Below are positions 1-4,839 of a DNA stretch of 8,078 bases, in pieces. The DNA is from JAWOGN01 sp046496815 (GTDB lineage: Bacteria > Desulfobacterota > DSM-4660 > Desulfatiglandales > Desulfatiglandaceae): contig JAWOGN010000364.1 in NCBI GenBank assembly GCA_046496815.1, positions 1-8,078 on the forward strand, given 5' to 3'. The notes beneath the pieces are model-generated. The model did no database searches. It saw only the letters and a list, made by a program, of their open reading frames with translations, and was not told the DNA's origin. How positions within the stretch are numbered: the first letter of the stretch is position 1; each line of letters opens with the position of its first letter. A program made the translations under genes and the position numbers.

Positions 1-828
1 TATTTGGCCTATGGGTTTGACCACCTCGAAGTCTACGAGTACGCAGCGGATCAACAAGACAGTATCCTGGTGGAGGTGTATTTTATGACCACCTCCGATG
101 ACGCGTTTGGTTTACTCTCATTGGATTGGGGCGGTGAGCCGGTCACGGTCCAGTCTAAATCCTCACTTCAATCCGCTCTCACCGTCGCGCCGCCGGTCCG
201 AGCCCTGTACGGCGGGGGATTACTTAGAATCTGGGCGGATACCATTTATGCTCGCGTGATGGCTTACCGGGAAACGGCGGAATCCAAAAAAACCGTCCTT
301 TCGCTGGGCCGGACGATTGCGGCAAATCGAAAGATGCCTGCCGAACCCGAATTGCTGAGAATCCTTCCCGAAACGATGAATTCAGAATGGAAATTGCAGA
401 GGGATCGGATCGGGTATTTTCGTTCCCATCTGGTATTGAACTCGTTGTATTATCTGAGCCATAAAAACATACTTCATCTGGACCATTCAACCGAAGCCGT
501 CACAGCGGCGTACGAGAACATGCTGAAGGCCGGTGCCTCCAAGCCCGTTCAAGTCCTTTTTGTGAAGTATGCAACTTTGGAGCGAGCACGAAAAGCCCTG
601 GACAATTTTCACGATGTATATCTTCATGACTATCCAAAAGGGTTTGATCCAAGCACCGCCAACACCCACACGAATGTTTTCAAAATAGAGGATGGGTGGG
701 TAGGCTACACACTGGAGGGAACATGTCTGGCCATTGTTTTTGAATGTCCGAATAAGGAATCCGCGCATATGATGACAAAGCAACTTTCATACCATGCCGT
801 AAGGAAGGAAAATAACCATGGAACCTAA
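1..828 (+). CDS. DUF6599-like protein, 5' partial
   Basis: The reading frame is open from the first base of the window, so the N-terminus lies upstream; the TTG at position 4 is inside the gene and is not a credible start. About 275 residues are visible. The segment reading YGFDHLEVYEYA, followed by ILVEVYFMTTSDDAFGLLS, resembles what I recall of the DUF6599 family, whose molecular function is unknown. I see no catalytic motif, metal-binding cysteine cluster or membrane segment in the visible part. The last codons overlap the start of the next gene by 11 nt, so the two are very probably co-transcribed and translationally coupled. As the partner carries a Tat signal, this protein may also be exported, but its own signal region would be outside the window. 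The family call rests on remembered motif similarity and is moderate; that it is a real gene is much surer. Confidence 0.7.
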   Translation, partial: YLAYGFDHLEVYEYAADQQDSILVEVYFMTTSDDAFGLLSLDWGGEPVTVQSKSSLQSALTVAPPVRALYGGGLLRIWADTIYARVMAYRETAESKKTVLSLGRTIAANRKMPAEPELLRILPETMNSEWKLQRDRIGYFRSHLVLNSLYYLSHKNILHLDHSTEAVTAAYENMLKAGASKPVQVLFVKYATLERARKALDNFHDVYLHDYPKGFDPSTANTHTNVFKIEDGWVGYTLEGTCLAIVFECPNKESAHMMTKQLSYHAVRKENNHGT

Positions 829-1705
829 TGAAATGTGTTTAACCAGAAGGGATTTTATCCGTGGAACCCTGGGCGCTACGCTTGCGGTCTCGGTGCTGGG
901 GGTACCCTGGGCCAAAGGAAACGAAAAGACGCCTCGCTCAAGCTTGGTGACAGTCGTTCGAGACAAAAACGTCATGGACGCTGAATTCAAGGTGGACACA
1001 AGCGTTCTCCAGACCATGGTCGACCAAACGGTGCTTCGGGTTACGGGAAAAGCTGAGATTCAAGCGGCCTGGGCTGAACTCGTAAAGCCGGATGATATTG
1101 TCGGGCTTGTGCCGACGCCTCACCTTAACCCGACCCATCCGGAATTGATTGACGTGGTTAAGATGCGTCTCATGAAAGCGGCCGGAATCCCGGAGAAGAA
1201 CGTGATCATGGCGCAAGGAGCTCGGAGGAAACCTGAAAAATGCACGGCATTGATTTCCATGCCGGCGCTCAAGGGACATTGGTTAACAGGAATCGGGACC
1301 GTTATCAAGAACTACATCATGTATTCAGGCCGTCCTTCGAGCTACCATGAAGAGAGAAGTGCCAAATTGGGTGAGATCTGGCTTCTCCCGGAGGTGAAAG
1401 GGAAAACGAGGCTTGTTCTGGTCGATGCCGTTTATCCCCTTTGCGATCGAGGGCCTCAGTCGGATCCTCGATATAAGTGGGCATATAAGGGACTGATTGC
1501 CGGAAAGGATCCCGTGGCGGTCGAGGCGGTGTGTTTAAAGATTCTCACCGAAAAGCGACATGCCTTGCGGGGCGAACCCTGGCCCATTTCGCCGCCGCCT
1601 ATCTGTGTGGAGGCCGCTGATAAAGTCTACGGGCTGGGAACCAGTAAAATGGAAGAAATCAAAATTGCTCATTTTGGTTGGGAAGAAGACCTATTATTGG
1701 GGTAA
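818..1705 (+). CDS. Tat-exported DUF362 domain protein
   Basis: A 295-residue protein with a clear twin-arginine signal: TRRDFIRG at residues 9-16 followed by a short hydrophobic stretch (about 17-30) ending near AKG, so it should be exported folded through the Tat system. The ATG at 818 is supported by a strong Shine-Dalgarno AAGGAAGGA at 801-809. The body looks like DUF362: a 'LISMPALKGHWLTGIGTVIKN' type core near residues 145-165, and LVLVDAVYP and GLIAGKDPVAVEAV further on. Some DUF362 proteins carry 4Fe-4S motifs; none is visible here, and only five or so scattered cysteines are present. The stretch between NVIMAQG and the core seems shorter than I would expect for this family, so this member may have lost a loop. 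It overlaps the preceding DUF6599-like gene by 11 nt. The substrate is unknown; Tat export would suit a folded, cofactor-bearing periplasmic protein. Confidence 0.82.
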   Translation: MEPNEMCLTRRDFIRGTLGATLAVSVLGVPWAKGNEKTPRSSLVTVVRDKNVMDAEFKVDTSVLQTMVDQTVLRVTGKAEIQAAWAELVKPDDIVGLVPTPHLNPTHPELIDVVKMRLMKAAGIPEKNVIMAQGARRKPEKCTALISMPALKGHWLTGIGTVIKNYIMYSGRPSSYHEERSAKLGEIWLLPEVKGKTRLVLVDAVYPLCDRGPQSDPRYKWAYKGLIAGKDPVAVEAVCLKILTEKRHALRGEPWPISPPPICVEAADKVYGLGTSKMEEIKIAHFGWEEDLLLG

Positions 1706-1842
1706 AAGAATAAGGGCTCGCAATCGCCAAGAAATAAAATTTTAGTCAATTCTTCTCGGAATGCGAGTTCATGGAAGTAACGTCTCGGAGAATGTTCAAC
1801 TTATTGAAACAAAAGGTTTTTAATGGCATTTTTTATGCCGGC

Positions 1843-1880
1843 CACATGGAATGATGGAATGTTGGAACAATGCAATAATG
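1843..1880 (+). repeat. left arm of imperfect inverted repeat, TGGAATnAT units
   Basis: Degenerate 9-nt units of the form TGGAATGAT / TGGAATGTT / TGGAACAAT. Aligned with the reverse complement of 2099-2138, a 29-nt core matches at 22 positions, and both arms are bounded by CACA. Together the arms enclose about 220 nt without a gene. Such TTGGAATAATGGAA arrays are, as I recall, scattered between genes in many Desulfobacteraceae-like genomes; no transposase or target-site duplication is evident. Confidence 0.65.
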
Positions 1881-2098
1881 GTCAAAAACGTATAAATTCT
1901 GTGTCCGGATCAAGGATTTTGGGGTCGATATTCACTATTTCACCACAAGTGTTCTTGTGGGTTCCGGGGATAACTACCCCCTCATGACAATCATGTCACT
2001 CCCAAACAAACGGTTGTCCTTTTTTGATACCGAAAAACCTCTCAAAGCGCACAATACGTCGTGGTGGAATGATGTGGTTAACGATCCGCATTCTTGCC

Positions 2099-2139
2099 CA
2101 ATATTCCAACGTTCCATTATTCCATTATTCCAATTGTGA
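2099..2139 (-). repeat. right arm of imperfect inverted repeat, ATTATTCCA units
   Basis: Units CCAATATTCCAACG, TTCCATTATTCCATTATTCC on the plus strand, the inverted counterpart of 1843-1880. The arm consists of four short tandem units, so it can pair with the left arm or slip within itself. It ends at CAATTGTGA. Confidence 0.65.
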
Positions 2140-2241
2140 GCGAAGCGAACTGAGTTCGATCACCGATGTCTTGCCAGACTACTGACTTGATCGGGTATAC
2201 ATACCTTTTTGACGCTACCCGGGCGAAAAAGCAAAATGAGC

Positions 2242-2270
2242 TTGACAAACCCATGCATTTTATGTAGTTT
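2242..2270 (+). promoter_or_regulatory. candidate sigma-70 promoter for the acyl-CoA dehydrogenase operon
   Basis: A perfect -35 box TTGACA (2242-2247) is followed after 17 nt by TAGTTT (2265-2270), which keeps T1, A2 and the essential final T of a -10 box. Transcription would start near 2277 and give a leader of about 540 nt that runs through the structured region before the ATG at 2819. The -10 box is poor, and a nearer promoter between 2500 and 2568 cannot be excluded. Confidence 0.4.
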
Positions 2271-2298
2271 TTTCAACATTGATGCTTTGTTTTTCCAA

Positions 2299-2350
2299 GG
2301 TTGAGCGGTTCAAGGTTTCCCGATGAAATCGGGATTCAAGGTTGAAAAAT
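2299..2350 (+). repeat. GGTTCAAGG-type repeats with internal hairpin
   Basis: Copies of the word GTTCAAGG and TTCAAGGTTG flank a perfect hairpin TCCCGAT-GAA-ATCGGGA (2318-2334). The word recurs inverted at 2474-2503 (CCTTGAACCTTGAACTTTGAAC), so the two clusters can pair across about 120 nt. This looks like a second, separate intergenic repeat family. Confidence 0.55.
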
Positions 2351-2403
2351 GTTAAGGCATCTCGCTGTTAAGGGATTCCGTCTTGCTTGCATTAATTGCT
2401 TTA

Positions 2404-2416
2404 CACCCAATGGGTG
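2404..2416. promoter_or_regulatory. palindrome CACCCA-A-TGGGTG, possible operator
   Basis: A perfect 6+1+6 inverted repeat lying between the candidate promoter (2242-2270) and the structured leader. Its size would suit a dimeric helix-turn-helix protein. No second copy was seen elsewhere in the window, so a role as operator is only a suggestion. Confidence 0.25.
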
Positions 2417-2473
2417 AAGTTGAGCATCTCAAATTTTTATCCATAGTGAATAGGAGTTCAAGCGGTTATAACC

Positions 2474-2503
2474 CTTGAACCTTGAACTTTGAACGTGGAA
2501 CGG
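2474..2503 (-). repeat. CCTTGAAC tandem repeats, inverted partner of 2299-2350
   Basis: Three tandem units, CCTTGAA, CCTTGAA and CTTTGAA, with a degenerate fourth unit GTGGAAC. This is the reverse complement of the GTTCAAGG words upstream. Confidence 0.5.
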
Positions 2504-2567
2504 CTTAGTTTAGATTCTTTTTAGATGGATTATGTTGGAAAACATGAATCTGCTTTACTCTAAGAAG

Positions 2568-2719
2568 ATTATCATTATTCGGGCAACGGGGATTACCGGG
2601 TCCCTGTTGCCTCGGCATCCGGTCATGAAAACCAGGCTCGCGGGTCTGATAATGTAAGATTTTTGTGAAATTTATCCTATGGAATCCGTTATCAGGCTTT
2701 CCTGGTAACGGATTTTTTT
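2568..2719 (+). promoter_or_regulatory. riboswitch-like attenuator leader of the acd-etf operon
   Basis: Helices seen directly: P1, ATTATCA (2568-2574) with TGATAAT (2647-2653), seven perfect pairs closing an 86-nt domain; P2, 2581-2591 with 2602-2612, eleven pairs including two G-T wobbles, loop ATTACCGGGT; P3, CCGGT (2619-2623) with ACCaGG (2631-2636), one bulged A; then an intrinsic terminator (2684-2719). The 3' strand of P1 can instead pair with the terminator's 5' arm: 2643-2654 with 2687-2698, twelve pairs including wobbles, nine of them (2646-2654/2687-2695) with a single U-G. P1 and this antiterminator exclude each other, as do antiterminator and terminator. A further hairpin with a GGAA loop (2532-2545) lies just 5'. 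I do not recognise TPP, SAM, cobalamin, glycine, c-di-GMP, fluoride, ZTP, guanidine, purine or T-box signatures. It may be a new aptamer class, a protein-bound leader, or a terminated small RNA. Confidence 0.5.
2684..2719 (+). terminator. strong Rho-independent terminator upstream of the operon
   Basis: A 13-bp stem, ATCCGTTATCAGG (2684-2696) with CCTGGTAACGGAT (2701-2713), one T-G wobble, CTTT loop, followed by a run of T to 2719. It works only in the plus direction. It sits 100 nt before the dehydrogenase ATG and far from any upstream gene, which points to attenuation or to the end of a small RNA rather than the end of the DUF362 operon. Confidence 0.85.
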
Positions 2720-2818
2720 ATTGAGAAAGCCTCCCGGGATCGATGTTCATGAACGGAGAACCATTGAGGAGGTTCTTCGGCGATTTCCCCGAGAGGCGGA
2801 ACAAGGTTCACAACCCGT

Positions 2819-3961
2819 ATGGACATTTTCCTTTCAGAGAAGAATCGAACCGTGCGGCGTTCGGTTCACACCTTTTGTGCGCGCGAGCTCAAGCCCATTG
2901 CCAATGAGATTGATCAGGAAGCTTCTTTTCCCTGGGATGTGGTTGAGAAAATGGGGAAGCTGGGGTACTTCGGAATCCAGGTTCCCCATGAACTGGGTGG
3001 TGCAGGATTGGACACCGTGGGTTATATCATTGTGGTCGAAGAGGTCTCTAAAGTTTGTGCGGCTCTGGGCCTTTGCATCAGCGTCCATAACAGTGTGGCG
3101 GTGTACCCCCTGCTGGCTTTCGGCTCGGAAAAGCAGAAACATAAGTGGATACCAGCGCTCGCAAAAGGTGAAAAGATCGGGGCCTTTTGTCTGACTGAGC
3201 CCAATGCCGGATCCGATGCATCGGGAATTGAGGCGACGGCTATACGCGAGAATGACCATTATGTGGTCAATGCCAACAAGGTTTTCGTCACCAACGGAGG
3301 CGTTGCCGATGTGTGTTTGATTTTCGCGCGCAGCGATCCAAGTGCCGGCCGCAAGGGAATCAGCGTGCTCGTCACCGAGCGAGGCGCCCCCGGATTCGTG
3401 GTTGGAGATCTCGAGGACCTTTGTGGTGTCCGAGCCAACCCGGTGACTTCTATCCGGTTATATGACTGCCGCGTTCCTGTGGAAAATTTGTTGGGGAAAG
3501 AAGGCATGGGGTTACGCATCGGACTCGCGGCATTGGATAGAGGTAGAATTGGAGTCGCGTCACAGGCCGTGGGCATCGCACAAGCCGCCCTGGAAGCGTC
3601 GGTGAAATACGCAAGACAGCGCCATCAGTTTGGGGTCCCCATTGCAAAACATCAGGCCCTCAGCATGATGATTGCAGATATGGCCACTCAAGTCGATGCG
3701 GCCCGACTTATGACTTACCGAGCGGCTGTATTATCCGACCAAGGCAAACCGTTTTCACAGGCCTCAGCAATGGCCAAACTGTTTGCTTCTGAGACATCGA
3801 CGACAGTTACTGACTTGGCCGTCCAAATTCACGGTGGCTACGGCTACTCCAAATCGTACGCGGTTGAGCGATATTTTCGGGATGCAAGGGTCACCCGGAT
3901 CTACGAAGGGACCTCGGAGATACACCGCATGGTGATTGCCAGAGGTGTAATAGGGAGCTAA
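2819..3961 (+). CDS. short-chain type acyl-CoA dehydrogenase
   Basis: A complete 380-residue flavoprotein of the usual family length. It should oxidise an acyl-CoA to the 2,3-enoyl-CoA with bound FAD, handing electrons to ETF. Visible marks: the first family signature CLTEPNAGSDA (124-134), VNANKVFVTNG (150-160), the RQRHQFG segment (267-272), QIHGGYGYSKSYAVERYFRDAR (336-357) and IYEGTSEI (361-368), whose Glu363 is at the position of the catalytic base of short- and medium-chain enzymes. The overall look is butyryl-CoA dehydrogenase-like, but the chain length or branching of the substrate cannot be read from sequence. The ATG at 2819 has only a weak AAGG at 2803-2806; an in-frame stop at 2765 limits any extension. 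A strong GAGGAGG at 2766-2772 sits in a hairpin and has no ATG, GTG or TTG behind it. The etfB gene follows after 62 nt and supplies the electron acceptor. A terminator lies 100 nt upstream. Confidence 0.95.
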   Translation: MDIFLSEKNRTVRRSVHTFCARELKPIANEIDQEASFPWDVVEKMGKLGYFGIQVPHELGGAGLDTVGYIIVVEEVSKVCAALGLCISVHNSVAVYPLLAFGSEKQKHKWIPALAKGEKIGAFCLTEPNAGSDASGIEATAIRENDHYVVNANKVFVTNGGVADVCLIFARSDPSAGRKGISVLVTERGAPGFVVGDLEDLCGVRANPVTSIRLYDCRVPVENLLGKEGMGLRIGLAALDRGRIGVASQAVGIAQAALEASVKYARQRHQFGVPIAKHQALSMMIADMATQVDAARLMTYRAAVLSDQGKPFSQASAMAKLFASETSTTVTDLAVQIHGGYGYSKSYAVERYFRDARVTRIYEGTSEIHRMVIARGVIGS

Positions 3962-4023
3962 GCGGGCGACGCTATCGGCAATGCCTGGGTGTGCGTGAGT
4001 AGATATCGCCAAGAGGACACAGA

Positions 4024-4797
4024 ATGGAAATTCACCTAATTGTGTGTGTCAAGTCAGTTATTTTAAATGCTCCGACAGGAAAAATCCTTCGATCATCTGA
4101 TTCCTGCGAGCTCAACCCTTACGATCGACCGGCTCTGGAAACGGCGTTGCGCATTCGAGATGAGTTGGGAGGGAGTGTCACCGCGGTTTCAATGGGGCCG
4201 CATTCCTGTGCTTTTGCCCTTTACGAGGCCATGGCGATGGGCGTCGACAATGCGGTACTTGTTTGTGATCCTGCACTTGCCGGCTCGGACACGCTCGCCA
4301 CCTCCAGTGCCCTCGCCGCTGCCGTCAAAAAGCTCTCCCCGGTAGATATGGTGTTTTTTGGAACTCGGTCCGCCGATAGCGACACCGGTCAGGTTGGTCC
4401 GCAGACGGCGGTGCTCTTAGACTTACCGTTAGTCACCAATGTGCACGCTTGGGAATGCAAGGATCACGGACTTATCGTTCAGCGTGAAGCTGACGGCTTT
4501 CTGGAAAGACTTGAGATCGGGTTTCCGGGAGTCCTCACCATAAACCCGGTTTCAGCGCCTCCTCGGGATCTTGGGCTAGCGAGCATAGACCTGGTTTTCA
4601 AACAAGGCCAGGTTCAAAAATGGAGCTTAAGAGAACTCGGGTTGCCCCCGGGTTGTGTCGGGGAAGCGGGGTCTGGGACCCGGGTGCTCGCGTTATCGCG
4701 AGCCGATAGAGCAAGGAAATGCGAGTTCCTGGAGGGAGAGGCCGAAGCGCAAGTCGACCGATTGGTCGAGCGACTGCTGGAATCAGGCTTGATTTAG
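4024..4797 (+). CDS. etfB: electron transfer flavoprotein beta subunit
   Basis: A 257-residue EtfB of normal length. It forms a heterodimer with EtfA and takes electrons from acyl-CoA dehydrogenases in the cytoplasm. Visible marks are the N-terminal VCVKSV strand, NPYDRPALETALRIRD, AMAMGVDNAVLVCD, the nucleotide-contact loop GTRSADSDTGQVGP (113-126), and a near match to the beta-subunit signature at about 152-172 (VQREADGF...FPGVLT), with Phe where Gly or an acid is usual. Sequence alone does not decide whether the beta site holds AMP (ordinary ETF) or a second FAD (bifurcating ETF); no ETF-quinone oxidoreductase or NADH-related partner lies in the window. The start at 4024 is supported by AAGAGGA at 4011-4017. 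The alpha-subunit fusion gene follows after 42 nt. Confidence 0.95.
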   Translation: MEIHLIVCVKSVILNAPTGKILRSSDSCELNPYDRPALETALRIRDELGGSVTAVSMGPHSCAFALYEAMAMGVDNAVLVCDPALAGSDTLATSSALAAAVKKLSPVDMVFFGTRSADSDTGQVGPQTAVLLDLPLVTNVHAWECKDHGLIVQREADGFLERLEIGFPGVLTINPVSAPPRDLGLASIDLVFKQGQVQKWSLRELGLPPGCVGEAGSGTRVLALSRADRARKCEFLEGEAEAQVDRLVERLLESGLI

Positions 4798-4839
4798 TCC
4801 GATTTCAATAGATGTTATTTAAGAAAACCTCGAAACACG

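Larger units (their letters stand above)
1706..2818. other. 1.1 kb non-coding region: repeats, palindromes, leader RNA
   Basis: I find no credible protein gene here on either strand; the one forward ORF of 60 codons (1957-2139) reads through repeat sequence and has no family resemblance. The left part (1706-2240) holds a weak hairpin GGCAT/ATGCC (1825-1839) that lacks a following T tract, a perfect 7-bp hairpin CCACAAG-TGTT-CTTGTGG (1943-1960), a hairpin CGAAC-TGA-GTTCG (2146-2158), and a palindrome GGTAT-AC-ATACC (2194-2205). The right part holds a candidate promoter, GTTCAAGG-type repeats, the structured leader and its terminator, listed separately. There is no convincing terminator directly behind the DUF362 gene. 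Confidence 0.7.

Noticed and set aside
1825..1839. GGCAT/ATGCC hairpin as terminator of the DUF362 gene
   Set aside because: Stem of only five pairs, and the T run is in the loop rather than after the stem.
1957..2139. 60-codon ORF in the intergenic region
   Set aside because: Its last 15 codons are the ATTCCA repeat arm, no Shine-Dalgarno precedes it and the product resembles nothing.
1843..2139. CRISPR array or tandem array
   Set aside because: Units are only about 9 nt, contiguous, degenerate and inverted between the two ends; there are no regular spacers.
2568..2653. A known riboswitch class or tRNA/4.5S RNA
   Set aside because: No cloverleaf, no GGAAG core of the SRP RNA, and none of the conserved words of TPP, cobalamin, SAM, c-di-GMP, fluoride, ZTP, guanidine, glycine or T-box RNAs could be found by eye.
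2721..3194. 157-codon forward ORF overlapping the start of the acyl-CoA dehydrogenase
   Set aside because: It is a frame shadow of the dehydrogenase gene; the translation shows no family features while the other frame has every acyl-CoA dehydrogenase motif.
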